From contig NZ_CVTA01000003.1 of NCBI RefSeq assembly GCF_001050035.1, positions 97,978 through 161,977 of the forward strand: 64,000 bases of DNA. Reading direction: 5' to 3'. The notes beneath the pieces are model-generated. The model ran no database searches. It saw nothing but the letters and a program-made list of their open reading frames with translations, and was not told the DNA's origin. Each line of letters opens with the position of its first letter. Within the stretch, counting starts at the first letter, position 1. This DNA comes from Mycolicibacterium komanii (lineage in GTDB: Bacteria > Actinomycetota > Actinomycetes > Mycobacteriales > Mycobacteriaceae). Positions 44,612 through 53,812 of this stretch are shown in pieces. Position numbers and translations under genes: made by a program.

Positions 44612-46489
44612 TTACGGGTCGGATTGCGGGCCGAAAGCCGCAATCAGCCACTCGCGCATGGCTTTGACCAGCACGGCGCGATTCTCGCGCCGGTCGATCT
44701 CGTGGCCGTCGTCGTCGAACATCAGCAGTTCGACTTTTCGGTTAAGTTCCTGCAGCGCTTCGAACATTTGCTGAGATTCGCTGGGGGGCACGTTGGTGTC
44801 GTTGGCGCCGTGCACCAACAGCAACGGCGCCGTCATCGCATCGACGCGTTGCAACGGCGATAGCTGCTCGAGCAGTTCGCGATCGCTGATCGGGTGGCCG
44901 TACTTCGGATATGCGGCGGCGGCGATCCACGGTTCGGTGTTGCGGTACCACGTGTTCAGATCGCTCATACCGCAGATGCTGATCCCCGCGGCGAACCGGT
45001 CGGGGTGGAAGGTGAGCGCCGCCTGGGTCAGGTAGCCACCGTAGGACCACCCGCAACATGCGATGCGGTCGGCGGGAGCGACCCCGCGCTCGACGAGATA
45101 GTCGACCGCGTCGGCGACGTCGTCGATGGCGGCGAACCGTCGCTCCTTGTCGTCGGCGTGCATGAACGTCCTGCCGAATCCGCCCGATCCGCGGACGTTG
45201 GGCAGGAACACGCTGATGCCCTCCTCGAGCAGCGCCGGGAAGAACTCGTTGTAGCCGGGCCTGCCCTGCCCCTCGGGACCGCCGTGCAGGAACAGCATCG
45301 CGCCGATCGTCGGGACGCCGTCGCGCGGGCGGAACAGCCAGCCGGAGAACTCCATGCCGTCGCGCGCGGTGACCCGTTCCAGCGTCGGGTCCGGCGCCAT
45401 CGGTCCGGAACTGGGTTCGCGGTCGACGAGCTCCCACTCCCGCGTGCGGGGGTCGACCAGCTCGACGGTCGGCGGAATGGACGGGCCCTCGACGGTCATG
45501 GCCAGCATCGAACCGCCTGCGCTGATGCTCAGCTGGCTGGCCACCATGCCGGGCAGCGGGATCGGTTCGTGCAGGAAGCTGTCGGGCAGTTCGAGTATTT
45601 GTAACTCGCTGGCGCCGTGCATGTTCCACAGCATCGCCACGGTGGACCCGTCGTCGCTGACGGTGAACTCGTCGAGTTCGTAGCCGGGACGTTCGGCGAC
45701 GACCTGATACGCCACGCCGTCGGCGGTGACCGTGACCTCGAGCAGTCGCGCATGCTCTGCGCCGTTCTCGCTGCGGATCAGGGCCCGCACATAGCCTTCG
45801 GTGCTGTTGACGGCGTAGGTGCTGGCCGGTTGGTACAGCTTGGTGAGCTCACCTTCGAGCCCGGCGCGCAGCCGGCGCGCGTAGTGGTCGTCGAGGATGA
45901 CGCCGGTGTCGGTGGTCGAGCCTGGATCGTATGGCAGCAACGCGGTTTCGGTGCGCCCGCGCAGCATGATGAGGTCGCGGTAGCCGCGGGGCCCGACCCG
46001 CACCAGCGCGGCACCGGCCCAGGCGTCGACGAGCCGGCCGCCCGAACGGCGGTCCAGGACGGTGGTCCGACCGGTGGCCGGGTCGATCAGGCACGAACTG
46101 CCGACGCCGTCCTCGCCGGTGAGGATCGCCGCCACCAGGGTGCCGTCCCAGTTGATGAGTTCGGCGGTGCCCTCGGGCGCTCCGGCGGGCCACGAGTCGA
46201 TGCGGCGGGCGTCGCGATCGTCCGGATCGGTTGTCACGACCCAGATCTGGGTTCGGGTGCTGCCTTCGGGGGCGACCTCGCAGGCGAGCCAGTGACCGTC
46301 GGCCGAGTGCAGGACCCGCGTCACCGGGCCTTCGACGGGTAGATCGACGTCGCGCGACGAACTCGCCCGCCAGCCGCGCAGGAACCGCTGCACGGCCCGC
46401 GGGAAGCCACCGTCGTCGACCAGATGTGCGAACGCGGTGGCGTCCGGCGACATGGATGCGCCGTAGACCCTGCGAACCTGCTCTCCCAC
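44612..46489 (-). CDS. S9 family (prolyl oligopeptidase-type) serine peptidase
   Basis: The 625-residue cytosolic peptidase has a beta-propeller N-terminal part (about 30-350, repeated blocks such as DSTV/GSTVAMLWNMHG). The C-terminal alpha/beta hydrolase domain carries the nucleophile in CCGWSYGGYLTQAAL, the acid near LLVHGANDTNVPPSES and the His in FDDDGHEIDRREN. MLFLHGGPEGQGRPGYNEFF supplies the oxyanion turn. The family cleaves short peptides, often after Pro or as acylaminoacyl-peptidases; specificity is not readable. The start is GTG 46489 (MGEQVRRVYG). No equivalent lies between bkaR and Rv2507 in M. tuberculosis. Confidence 0.92.
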   Translation of the reverse strand: MGEQVRRVYGASMSPDATAFAHLVDDGGFPRAVQRFLRGWRASSSRDVDLPVEGPVTRVLHSADGHWLACEVAPEGSTRTQIWVVTTDPDDRDARRIDSWPAGAPEGTAELINWDGTLVAAILTGEDGVGSSCLIDPATGRTTVLDRRSGGRLVDAWAGAALVRVGPRGYRDLIMLRGRTETALLPYDPGSTTDTGVILDDHYARRLRAGLEGELTKLYQPASTYAVNSTEGYVRALIRSENGAEHARLLEVTVTADGVAYQVVAERPGYELDEFTVSDDGSTVAMLWNMHGASELQILELPDSFLHEPIPLPGMVASQLSISAGGSMLAMTVEGPSIPPTVELVDPRTREWELVDREPSSGPMAPDPTLERVTARDGMEFSGWLFRPRDGVPTIGAMLFLHGGPEGQGRPGYNEFFPALLEEGISVFLPNVRGSGGFGRTFMHADDKERRFAAIDDVADAVDYLVERGVAPADRIACCGWSYGGYLTQAALTFHPDRFAAGISICGMSDLNTWYRNTEPWIAAAAYPKYGHPISDRELLEQLSPLQRVDAMTAPLLLVHGANDTNVPPSESQQMFEALQELNRKVELLMFDDDGHEIDRRENRAVLVKAMREWLIAAFGPQSDP

Positions 46490-46554
46490 CGGACCAATTC
46501 TGCCTACCTAGGCAAGTCGAGCGGTGACCTGCGCCTGTTGGGCGGTCGCACAGG

Positions 46555-46582
46555 TACCCTCGCACGCATGAGGTGGGTATGA
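46555..46582 (+). promoter_or_regulatory. -10 element and 4-codon upstream ORF for the 46579 gene
   Basis: TACCCT (46555-46560) ends 8 nt before an ATG at 46568 that opens a 4-codon ORF (M-R-W-V-stop). Its TGA overlaps the ATG of the main gene at 46579. Transcription may thus start on the mini-ORF, with reinitiation at the main start. Confidence 0.4.
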
Positions 46583-47367
46583 CCGATACACCACGGCCCG
46601 GCCGCGACGAGCAATCCGGCTCGGGTGGTCGCGGGGAGCAACCGCAGGGTTACGGCTATTCCGGTTACAGCGATCCGGCGTATGCCAGCCAGGCGTACGG
46701 CCCCACCTATCAGCCCCCGCCGGGACCTGCTCCGACGCAGCGCCTGCCGCAGTACGGCACCTACGGCTACGACCCCTACGCCACCGGCCAGTACGGGGCG
46801 CCGTACCCGTCCGGTGAGCCGTCGCCCCAGCAACCGCCGGAGGAACCGCGTTCACCCCGCTGGCTGTGGATCGCCGCGGGCATCGCGGTGCTGACCGTGC
46901 TGGGCCTGGTGATCGCGCTGGTCGTGGTCAACAGTTCGCAGCAGCAGACGGTCGTCGCACCGCCGCCGATGCAGGAGCCCGACTTCACCACGCCCATCCC
47001 GACGACGACGCTGCGCCCGACCGTCCCACGCACCACACGGCCGACCGTGCCACCCGCGACGCCCACTGTGCCGACCACTCCGCGCACCACCACCCCCGGC
47101 GCCACCCAGAGCGTCGTCTACGTCGTCAGCGGTTCCGGGCGCGCCATCAACATCACCTACGTGGACACCGGTGGTCTGCTGCAGACCGAGTTCAACGTGA
47201 TGCTGCCGTGGAGCAAGGAAGTTGAGTTGTCCGAGTCCGCCGCGGCGTCGGCGAGCATCAGCATCATCAACGTCGGCCGTGAGGTGAACTGTTCGATCTC
47301 CGTCGACGGCACCGTGGTGCAGAAGCGCACGGGAGCGGGCCTGACGATCTGCACCGCCACGGGTTAG
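46579..47367 (+). CDS. Proline-rich membrane protein with MmpS-like domain (Rv2507-like)
   Basis: The 262-residue protein has a cytosolic N-terminus (about 1-92) rich in Gly, Tyr, Pro and Gln, with repeats such as GYGYSGY and YGTYGYDPY. One membrane helix follows (about 94-117, WLWIAAGIAVLTVLGLVIAL), then a Thr/Pro linker (about 130-170, TPIPTTTLRPTVPRTTRPTV). The C-terminal MmpS-type beta domain begins QSVVYVVSGSGRAINITYVD and ends CSISVDGTVVQKRTG. In MmpS proteins this domain supports MmpL lipid transporters; here no mmpL is adjacent. The gene ends overlapping the convergent MFS gene by 4 bp. Confidence 0.85.
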   Translation: MTDTPRPGRDEQSGSGGRGEQPQGYGYSGYSDPAYASQAYGPTYQPPPGPAPTQRLPQYGTYGYDPYATGQYGAPYPSGEPSPQQPPEEPRSPRWLWIAAGIAVLTVLGLVIALVVVNSSQQQTVVAPPPMQEPDFTTPIPTTTLRPTVPRTTRPTVPPATPTVPTTPRTTTPGATQSVVYVVSGSGRAINITYVDTGGLLQTEFNVMLPWSKEVELSESAAASASISIINVGREVNCSISVDGTVVQKRTGAGLTICTATG

Positions 47368-48674
47368 GCGGCCGCGCTGCGTGGAATGCGCACGGCGAGC
47401 ATCGCGACCAGGCCCGCGGTGAGGACCACGAGCAGACCGCCCATCCCCGCGCGGTCGGTGCCGAAGATCGCGATGAACGCGGAGAACAGCGTCGGCGCGA
47501 GATACGAAACGGCGCGGCCGGTCGTCGTGTAGAGGCCGAACGCGACGCCCTCCTTGCCGTGCGCCGACATCCGCAGCATCATCGTCCGCGCCGCGGACAG
47601 CGTCGGGCCGATGAACAGGCACAGCAACAGCCCGCAGACCCAGAAGGCGAGCACCCCGTCGAGCGACAGTAAGGCCAGGCCGACCGCGATCATCGCGCTC
47701 AGCGACACGACGATGACGGGTTTGGCGCCGAACCGGTCGTCGAGTAGCCCGCCCAGGACCGCGCCGACGGCGGCGACGGTGCTCGCGCTCACGCCGAACA
47801 GCAGCACGTCGGCGTCGGATACGCCGTAGACCCGCACGCCGAGCACCGCCCCGAACGCGAAGATGCCCGTCAGACCGTCGCGGAACACGGCGCTGGCCAG
47901 CAGGTAGTAGATGACGTTGTGGTCGCGGCGCCACTCGCTGCGGATGTCGGACCACAGCCTGCGATAGCCGCCGATGAACCCGACCGACTGCCGTTGTTCC
48001 AGCGGGTCGGGTTTGACGCTGGGCACGGCCAACAGCACCGGCAGGGCGAACAGTGCGAACCAGACTGCGGTGAAAACCATGGCGGCCCTGATGTTTTGGC
48101 CGTCGTCGAGCGGCAGGCCGAGCAATCCGCCGTCACCGGAGACGAAGCCGAAGTACACCACCAGCAGCAAGGTGACGCTGCCGAGGAAACCCAAGCCGAG
48201 GCCGAGCCCGGAGATCTGGCCCGACGTCTGCGGCGTCGAGAGTTGGCGCAGCATCGCGTTGTACGGCACGGTGGCCAGTTCGTTGCACGCCGACGCACAG
48301 CCCAGGAGCACCAGGCCGAGCGCCAGGTAGCGGTAGTCGTCACGCACCGAACTCATCGCCGCGATCAGCACCACTGCGAGCGCGCTGAGCACGGCCAGCA
48401 CCCGGCGCCGTCGCCACGGGGCGTCGACCCAGACACCGGTCACGGGCGCCAGCACCGCCACGACCACACCGGCCGCTCCCAGCGCCCACCCGAGCCAGCT
48501 GGTGGCGCTGATGTCGCCGGGCAGGTCGGCGCCGACGGTGTTGGTCAGATAGATCGAGAACACGAAGGTCACGACCACGGCGTTCAGCCCCGTCGCACCG
48601 AAATCCCACAGCGCCCACGAGATGACCTGTCGGCGAGGCGCGGGAGGCCGGCCGGAATCGGGTGGGTCGGTCAT
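47364..48674 (-). CDS. MFS transporter (UMF1/Atg22-like, Rv2508c-like)
   Basis: The 436-residue permease has about 12 membrane helices. N-terminal VISWALWDFGATGLNAVVVT is typical of the UMF1 (vacuole effluxer/Atg22-like) branch, followed by the loop WVDAPWRRRRVLAVLSALAV. LSARTMM-like SAARTMMLRMSAHGKEGVAF lies in helix 11. Substrates of bacterial members are unknown; amino acids are proposed by analogy. The start ATG 48674 lies only 26 bp from the divergent cmrA ATG, and the -10 elements overlap (see 48684-48693). Confidence 0.88.
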   Translation of the reverse strand: MTDPPDSGRPPAPRRQVISWALWDFGATGLNAVVVTFVFSIYLTNTVGADLPGDISATSWLGWALGAAGVVVAVLAPVTGVWVDAPWRRRRVLAVLSALAVVLIAAMSSVRDDYRYLALGLVLLGCASACNELATVPYNAMLRQLSTPQTSGQISGLGLGLGFLGSVTLLLVVYFGFVSGDGGLLGLPLDDGQNIRAAMVFTAVWFALFALPVLLAVPSVKPDPLEQRQSVGFIGGYRRLWSDIRSEWRRDHNVIYYLLASAVFRDGLTGIFAFGAVLGVRVYGVSDADVLLFGVSASTVAAVGAVLGGLLDDRFGAKPVIVVSLSAMIAVGLALLSLDGVLAFWVCGLLLCLFIGPTLSAARTMMLRMSAHGKEGVAFGLYTTTGRAVSYLAPTLFSAFIAIFGTDRAGMGGLLVVLTAGLVAMLAVRIPRSAAA

Positions 48675-48683
48675 GGTCCGCCC

Positions 48684-48693
48684 ACGATATAGT
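48684..48693. promoter_or_regulatory. Overlapping divergent -10 elements for cmrA and the MFS gene
   Basis: TATAGT (48688-48693, plus) ends 8 nt before the cmrA ATG. TATCGT on the minus strand (48689-48684) lies 10 nt before the MFS ATG. The two hexamers share two bases, so polymerase binding should be mutually exclusive. Confidence 0.5.
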
Positions 48694-48700
48694 CCCGGCC

Positions 48701-49507
48701 ATGTCAGTACCGGCACCCAGCGCCGACGCCCGCGCGGTGGTCACCGGCGCATCGCAGAACATCGGCGAAGCGCTGGCGACCGAACTCGCCGCCCGCGGAC
48801 ACCACCTGATCGTCACCGCTCGCCGCGAGGAGGTGCTGCGCACGCTGGCCGACCGCCTCACCCAGCAGTACAGCGTGACGGTGGAGGTGCGCCCCGTCGA
48901 CCTGGTCGATCCCACCGAGCGCACGAAGTTCTGCGACGAACTGGCGACGCGCAACATCTCGATCCTGTGCGCCAATGCGGGCACCGCGACGTTCGGGCCG
49001 GTGTCCTCGCTGGACCCGGCGGATGAGAAGGCGCAGGTTCAGCTGAACGTGCTGGGCGTGCACGATCTGGTGCTCGCCGTCCTGCCGGGAATGGTCGAAC
49101 GCAAGGCGGGTGGCATTCTGATTTCCGGTTCGGCAGCGGGCAATTCGCCGATTCCGAACAACGCGACCTATGCCGCGAGCAAGGCGTTCGTCAACACCTT
49201 CAGCGAGTCGCTGCGCGGCGAGCTCAAAAAGGACGGTGTGCACGTGACGCTGCTGGCCCCCGGACCGGTGCGCGAGGCGCTGCCGTCCGAGGAGGAGCAG
49301 TCGCTGGTGGAGAAGCTGATTCCCGACTTCCTGTGGATCTCGACGCAGTACACGGCCAAACAATCGCTGGATGCGTTGGAGCGCAACAAGATGCGTATCG
49401 TCCCCGGCGTGACGTCGAAGGCGATGTCGGTCGCGGCGGGTTACACGCCGCGGGCCATTGTGACGCCGATCGTCGGCGCCGTGTACAGGAAACTCGGCGG
49501 CGGCTAA
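48701..49507 (+). CDS. cmrA: Mycolate reductase CmrA (short-chain dehydrogenase)
   Basis: The 268-residue SDR has AVVTGASQNIGEALATELAA (a TGxxxGxG cofactor site), CANAGTATFG, SGSAAGNSPIPNNATYAASKAF with Ser/Tyr/Lys, and APGPVREA. By synteny and SDR type this is the Rv2509 ortholog. CmrA reduces the 3-oxo group of freshly condensed mycolic acids after Pks13, giving the mature beta-hydroxy mycolate; loss weakens the outer membrane. The start ATG 48701 follows TATAGT by 8 nt, a leaderless layout. Confidence 0.92.
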   Translation: MSVPAPSADARAVVTGASQNIGEALATELAARGHHLIVTARREEVLRTLADRLTQQYSVTVEVRPVDLVDPTERTKFCDELATRNISILCANAGTATFGPVSSLDPADEKAQVQLNVLGVHDLVLAVLPGMVERKAGGILISGSAAGNSPIPNNATYAASKAFVNTFSESLRGELKKDGVHVTLLAPGPVREALPSEEEQSLVEKLIPDFLWISTQYTAKQSLDALERNKMRIVPGVTSKAMSVAAGYTPRAIVTPIVGAVYRKLGGG

Positions 49508-49519
49508 ACCCAGTCGACG

Positions 49520-51127
49520 TCAGCGGCGGCGGCGGGTCCGCCTGCGGCCGGTGCCGAAGATGCTGCGGGTGATCTCGCGACCGATCACCGTGCCCGCCGA
49601 GCGCATCGCGCTCTTGAAGGCCGGGCTGCTGACCACCTTTTCGACCATCGACGGCTCGGCGGTGTCGCGCGACTTGACCTGACCCGACGCGCTTGCCCCG
49701 CCGGCCTGCGGCGCCGGAGGCAGCGGTGGCGGTAGGGCGTCGGGGGCCGCGGCGGCGTCCTCCGGCGGCGCCAACCGCGCATTGAGCCGCTCGTAGGCCG
49801 ACTCCCGGTCGATGGTTTGCCCGTATTCCGCTTGCAGCGCACTGGCTTTCGCCGCGGCGGTGATCGCTTCGGGGCCGATGGTGTCCATCAGCGATCGTGG
49901 GGCCCGCATCCGCGTCCACGCCACCGGTGTCGGTGCGCCCTTCTCCGACAACACGGTGACGATCGCCTCGCCGATGCCCAACGACGTCAGGTCCGACTTC
50001 AGGTCGTAGACATCGGTTTTCGGATATGTGCGCACCGTCTTCGACAGCGCCTTCTCGTCGTCGGGTGTGAATGCGCGCAGCGCGTGCTGAATGCGCGCCC
50101 CCAGCTGGGACAGCACGTCGTTGGGCACGTCGGTGGGCAACTGTGTGCAGAAGAACACCCCGACGCCCTTGGACCGGATCAGCTTGACCGTCTGCTCGAC
50201 CTGTTCGAGGAACGCCTTGGACGCGTCGGAGAACAGCAGGTGCGCCTCGTCGAAGAAGAAGACCAGCTTCGGCTTGTCGAGGTCGCCGACCTCCGGAAGC
50301 GTCGCGAACAGATCGGCGAGCACCCACATCAGGAACGTCGAGAACATCACCGGACGGGCGGCCTGGCTGCCGAGTTCCAGCAGCGTGATGATCCCGCGGC
50401 CCTGGTCGTCGACCCGCAGCAGGTCCTCGGGCTCGAGTTCGGGCTCGCCGAAGAACGTGTCGCCGCCGTCGGCCTCCAGGTTGATCAGCGCCCGCAGGAT
50501 CACTCCCGCGGTCGTGGTGGACACCGCGCCGATCGCCTTGAGCTCGGCCTTACCCTCATCGCTGGTGAGGTATTGGATCACCGCGCGCAGGTCCTTGAGG
50601 TCCAGCAATGAGAGCCCCTGCTGGTCGGCCCAGTGGAAGATCAGTCCAAGCGTCGACTCCTGCGTGGCGTTCAGCCCGAGCACCTTCGACAGCAGGATCG
50701 GCCCGAAACTGGAGATCGTCGCGCGCACCGGCACCCCGATGCCGGTGGTGCCCAGTGACAGGAACTCGACCGGATAGGCCGTCGGCGCCCAGTCGTCACC
50801 GGTGTCGGCGGCCCGTGCGGTGACGTTCTCGTTGGCCTCGCCGGGCCGCGACAGCCCAGAGAGGTCGCCCTTGACGTCGGCCATCACGCACGGCACGCCC
50901 GCGGCCGACAACTGTTCGGCGAGCACCTGAAGCGATTTCGTCTTGCCGGTGCCGGTGGCGCCAGCAATCAGGCCGTGGCGGTTGACGGTGGCCAGCGGGA
51001 TGCGAACCTGCGCGGTGGAATCACAGGCGCCGTCGACAACGACGGAACCGAGCTCCAGCGCCGCCCCTTCGGCGGCGTAACCTGCGGCGATCTGCTGTGC
51101 GGGGGTGGGTGCGGACTCACTGGCCAT
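49520..51127 (-). CDS. HerA-like/DUF853 P-loop ATPase (Rv2510c-like)
   Basis: The 535-residue ATPase has Walker A GATGTGKT (56-63) within [20 protein letters not shown], and Walker B in [18 protein letters not shown] sensor-type [20 protein letters not shown] and the arginine-containing [20 protein letters not shown] region follow. A Pro/Ala linker leads to the basic end GRRRTRRRR. The family is related to HerA/FtsK translocases; bacterial DUF853 proteins have no firm role, though DNA translocation is likely from the fold. No nuclease gene (NurA) is near; the neighbour across the promoter is the RNase Orn. TAGGGT ends 8 nt before the ATG at 51127. Confidence 0.88.
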   Translation of the reverse strand: MASESAPTPAQQIAAGYAAEGAALELGSVVVDGACDSTAQVRIPLATVNRHGLIAGATGTGKTKSLQVLAEQLSAAGVPCVMADVKGDLSGLSRPGEANENVTARAADTGDDWAPTAYPVEFLSLGTTGIGVPVRATISSFGPILLSKVLGLNATQESTLGLIFHWADQQGLSLLDLKDLRAVIQYLTSDEGKAELKAIGAVSTTTAGVILRALINLEADGGDTFFGEPELEPEDLLRVDDQGRGIITLLELGSQAARPVMFSTFLMWVLADLFATLPEVGDLDKPKLVFFFDEAHLLFSDASKAFLEQVEQTVKLIRSKGVGVFFCTQLPTDVPNDVLSQLGARIQHALRAFTPDDEKALSKTVRTYPKTDVYDLKSDLTSLGIGEAIVTVLSEKGAPTPVAWTRMRAPRSLMDTIGPEAITAAAKASALQAEYGQTIDRESAYERLNARLAPPEDAAAAPDALPPPLPPAPQAGGASASGQVKSRDTAEPSMVEKVVSSPAFKSAMRSAGTVIGREITRSIFGTGRRRTRRRR

Positions 51128-51134
51128 GGCTGGC

Positions 51135-51140
51135 ACCCTA
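51135..51140 (-). promoter_or_regulatory. -10 element (leaderless) for the HerA-like ATPase
   Basis: TAGGGT on the minus strand lies 8 nt before the ATG at 51127. Confidence 0.5.
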
Positions 51141-51196
51141 ACCCCCGCCGCAGTCCGAACGGGCGGGTGCAGCGGGCCTGTGACGGTGGCAAGGCT

Positions 51197-51202
51197 TACT
51201 GT
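51197..51202 (+). promoter_or_regulatory. -10 element (leaderless) for orn
   Basis: TACTGT ends 8 nt before the GTG at 51210. This supports that GTG over the in-frame GTG at 51201, which overlaps the hexamer. Confidence 0.5.
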
Positions 51203-51209
51203 GAGCGTC

Positions 51210-51857
51210 GTGCGCGACGAACTGGTGTGGATCGACTGCGAGATGACCGGCCTGGATCTCAAGACGGACCGGCTCATCGAGATCGCGGTGCTGGTGACAG
51301 ACGCCGACCTCAACATCCTCGGCGACGGCATCGACGTCGTCATCCACACCGACGACGAAGCGTTGGCGTCGATGATCCCGGTGGTGACCGACATGCACAC
51401 CCGCTCGGGCCTGATCGACGAGGTCAAAGCGTCGACCGTCACCTTGGCCGAAGCCGAGGAACAGGTGCTCGACTACATCCGCGGCCACGTCAAGCAGGCC
51501 AAGACGGCGCCGCTGGCGGGTAACTCGATCGCCACCGACCGCGGCTTCATCGCTCGCGACATGCCCAAACTCGACGACTACCTGCACTACCGGATGATCG
51601 ACGTGAGCTCGATCAAGGAGTTGTGCAGGCGCTGGTATCCCCGCATCTACTTCGGCCAGCCCGAGAAGGGCCTCGCGCACCGGGCGCTCGCCGACATTCA
51701 CGAATCGATCCGTGAACTGCAGTACTACCGCCGCACCGCATTCGTGCCCCCACCGGGGCCTTCGACCAGCGATATCGCGGCCGTCGCCGAGGAATTGGGA
51801 CCCCCGAACGGCGGCCCGAAGGACATCGATTCGGCCGCTGAGCGTTCGAGCGGTTAG
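51210..51857 (+). CDS. orn: Oligoribonuclease
   Basis: The 215-residue DEDD-family 3'-5' exonuclease degrades 2-5 nt RNAs and pGpG. Exo I is [12 protein letters not shown] (Asp and Glu metal ligands). Exo II is near [20 protein letters not shown]. Exo III is [14 protein letters not shown] with the catalytic His and Asp. The length is about 30 residues above E. coli Orn, because of the C-terminal tail [19 protein letters not shown], as in M. tuberculosis Rv2511. The start [14 protein letters not shown] matches that protein. The stop overlaps the predicted -10 of tRNA-His (TAGTAT at 51855). Confidence 0.95.
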   Translation: MRDELVWIDCEMTGLDLKTDRLIEIAVLVTDADLNILGDGIDVVIHTDDEALASMIPVVTDMHTRSGLIDEVKASTVTLAEAEEQVLDYIRGHVKQAKTAPLAGNSIATDRGFIARDMPKLDDYLHYRMIDVSSIKELCRRWYPRIYFGQPEKGLAHRALADIHESIRELQYYRRTAFVPPPGPSTSDIAAVAEELGPPNGGPKDIDSAAERSSG

Positions 51858-51898
51858 TATCGACGTCGCCGCTTCGCCCGTTCGGGTTCGCGGCGATG

Positions 51899-51971
51899 GT
51901 GGCTGTAGTTCAGTTGGTAGAGCACCAGGTTGTGATCCTGGATGTCGCGGGTTCGAGTCCCGTCAGCCACC
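51899..51971 (+). tRNA. tRNA-His (anticodon GTG)
   Basis: The acceptor GTGGCTG pairs with CAGCCAC. The anticodon arm CCAGG-TTGTGAT-CCTGG gives GTG, and the T-arm is CGGGTTCGAGTCCCG. The G at 51898 can serve as the His-specific G-1 opposite the C discriminator at 51971. A -10 TAGTAT lies at 51855-51860. Confidence 0.97.
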
Positions 51972-51982
51972 CCGACTGATGA

Positions 51983-52022
51983 CATTGCCCCACCCGCAAT
52001 CGCCGGGTGGGGCAATGTTTTT
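51983..52022. terminator. Strong intrinsic terminator between tRNA-His and ldtB
   Basis: CATTGCCCCACCC (51983-51995) pairs perfectly with GGGTGGGGCAATG (52005-52017), followed by TTTTT. The stem lies 11 nt after the tRNA and 17 nt before the ldtB stop on the other strand, so it may serve both, though only the plus strand has the U-run. Confidence 0.85.
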
Positions 52023-52038
52023 CCGGTGCGAGACCGGC

Positions 52039-53256
52039 TCAGACGTTGGCGTTGCCGGCTTTCCACTGCTCCCACGGGATGTTCCAGTCACCGAGTCCGT
52101 CGGTACCCGGAAGGGTGGAACCGACCGTGTTGACGATCTCGACGACGTCCCCGCGCTTCGAGTTGTCATGGAACCACTGCCCATTGCTCGTGCTGACGTT
52201 GATGCACCCGTGGCTGACGTTGCTGTAGCCCTGGCTGCCCACCGACCACGGTGCTGCGTGGACGTAGATGCCGCTGTAGGAGATCTGCGTCGCCCAGTCG
52301 ACCTCGGTGCGATACCCGTTGGGCGAGTTGGACGGAACGCCGTAGGTCGAGGAATCCATCACCATGTGCGAGCGACGGTCGCCGACGATGTATACGCCGT
52401 TGTTGGTGGGCGTGCTGTTCTTGCCCATCGACACCGGCATGGTCTTGATCACCTCGCCGTTGCGCTTGACCGTCAGCGCCTTGGTGTTGTCGTCGACGGT
52501 GGTGATCACCTCATCGCCGATGGTGAAGCTGGTGCTGACGTTCTCCTGGCCGAACAGGCCGTCGCCGAGGTCGACGCCGTAGGTGTTCACGGCGACGTCG
52601 ACCTTCGTGCCGGGCTTCCAGTACTTCGCCGGCCGCCAGCGCACCTCCTGGTTGTTCAGCCAGTAGAACGCGCCCTCGACCGGCGGGTCGGTCTTGACCT
52701 TGATGGCCTTCTGCGCGGCCAGCCGGTTGGTGATGTTCTCGTCGAACCGGACGGCGATCGGTTGGCCCACGCCGACCACCTCGCCGTTGTTGGGCAGCAC
52801 GTACGGCATGGTCAGGTTTTCCGGCGAATGGGTCTCGAAGGACATCCGCCGAGTGGTGGCCCCGCCGAGGCCCAGCGATTCGGCGGTGAGCGTGTAGCGC
52901 TTGTTGTAGCCGAGCGGTTCGGTGGTCGACCAGGTCAGCCCGTCCTTGCTCAAGGCGCCGGCGACGGTCTTACCGGACTCGTTGACCATGGTGACCGCGC
53001 CGAGCACACCGTCCTCCGCACTGACGGTCACCGGCGAGTCCACGGAAACGCCCACGGCGCCGTCGGTCACCGACGCAGTCAGCTTGGGAACGAGCAGATC
53101 ACCGAACGGCGTGCCCTTGTCGTCGATCACCTGAGGCTGCGGCTGCGCCGAGTTGCCTCCGCAAGCGGACAACCCGAGCGCCAGGGCGGGGATCAGCGCA
53201 ACGGTCACCAACCAAGCGCGTCGACGCGGACGGGCCACAGAACGGACTCGCCACAT
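52039..53256 (-). CDS. ldtB: L,D-transpeptidase 2, lipoprotein (LdtMt2-like)
   Basis: The 405-residue cell wall enzyme forms 3-3 cross-links between meso-diaminopimelate residues of peptidoglycan. The signal peptide ends in lipobox LSAC with Cys32. Two Ig-like domains (about 50-145 and 148-250) precede the YkuD catalytic domain (about 250-375), with His333 and SHGCINVS, Cys351 as nucleophile and His349 nearby. The C-terminal subdomain ends [19 protein letters not shown]. Positions are offset by 3 from M. tuberculosis LdtMt2. The ATG at 53256 follows GAGGTGGAG. Carbapenems acylate this Cys in the family. Confidence 0.96.
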   Translation of the reverse strand: MWRVRSVARPRRRAWLVTVALIPALALGLSACGGNSAQPQPQVIDDKGTPFGDLLVPKLTASVTDGAVGVSVDSPVTVSAEDGVLGAVTMVNESGKTVAGALSKDGLTWSTTEPLGYNKRYTLTAESLGLGGATTRRMSFETHSPENLTMPYVLPNNGEVVGVGQPIAVRFDENITNRLAAQKAIKVKTDPPVEGAFYWLNNQEVRWRPAKYWKPGTKVDVAVNTYGVDLGDGLFGQENVSTSFTIGDEVITTVDDNTKALTVKRNGEVIKTMPVSMGKNSTPTNNGVYIVGDRRSHMVMDSSTYGVPSNSPNGYRTEVDWATQISYSGIYVHAAPWSVGSQGYSNVSHGCINVSTSNGQWFHDNSKRGDVVEIVNTVGSTLPGTDGLGDWNIPWEQWKAGNANV

Positions 53257-53396
53257 TGCTTACTCCACCTCACAACCAGGGACAGATCGATGATTCTTGG
53301 CAACAGTCTAAGGGCAATTTCGGGTGCGGGTTACGTGGCGGATGTCGGCGGAGCAACGTTGTGGGTACAGATTTCGTACTGCGCAGCAGAGCCTGT

Positions 53397-53402
53397 TATT
53401 GT
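53397..53402 (+). promoter_or_regulatory. -10 element for tRNA-Lys
   Basis: TATTGT lies 9 nt upstream of the mature tRNA 5' end. Confidence 0.45.
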
Positions 53403-53411
53403 CGCACCCGC

Positions 53412-53484
<73 letters not shown>

Positions 53485-53501
53485 CCAGCTTCACATCGAG
53501 T

Positions 53502-53538
53502 GCGACCGTGACGGACTGTCACGGTCGCGTTCTTTTCT
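53502..53538 (+). terminator. Intrinsic terminator after tRNA-Lys
   Basis: GCGACCGTGA (53502-53511) and TCACGGTCGC (53519-53528) form a 10-bp stem with a 7-nt loop, followed by GTTCTTTTCT. Confidence 0.8.
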
Positions 53539-53812
53539 GCACCGGCCGGCGACGCGACAGCGATCGCTTATTACGGTTGCGTAAATTTCTGGACTTATCC
53601 TGTCGTCGGGTGGGAGAAGTGTGCTGAGCGCTACATAAGGTAGCTTACGGAGACGTGGGTCTCAGTTCCGCGGGCGTTGCGGAGAAGCCACTCCGTCGGA
53701 ATTACTGCTGATTAAGCTGCGATAAGACAAAACGATCTGCTAGAGTCGCGTTAGCTGACACCCTGAAACTTCAGGATCAGCAACACCTCGGAAGGAAAAA
53801 GGGACTTAGCTG
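53539..53812 (+). ncRNA. Structured, comparatively AT-rich gene-free stretch (candidate leader or small RNA)
   Basis: Two -10 candidates are present: TATCCT (53596-53601) and TAGAGT (53741-53746). Between them lie small perfect hairpins: TAAG/CTTA (53636-53647), GAGAC/GTCTC (53650-53663) and CGGAG/CTCCG (53680-53695). CCTGA/TCAGG (near 53762-53775) follows in the short leader. It leads directly to the small ORF at 53813. I see no coding signal. Whether it is an independent RNA or a long 5' leader is open. Confidence 0.35.
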
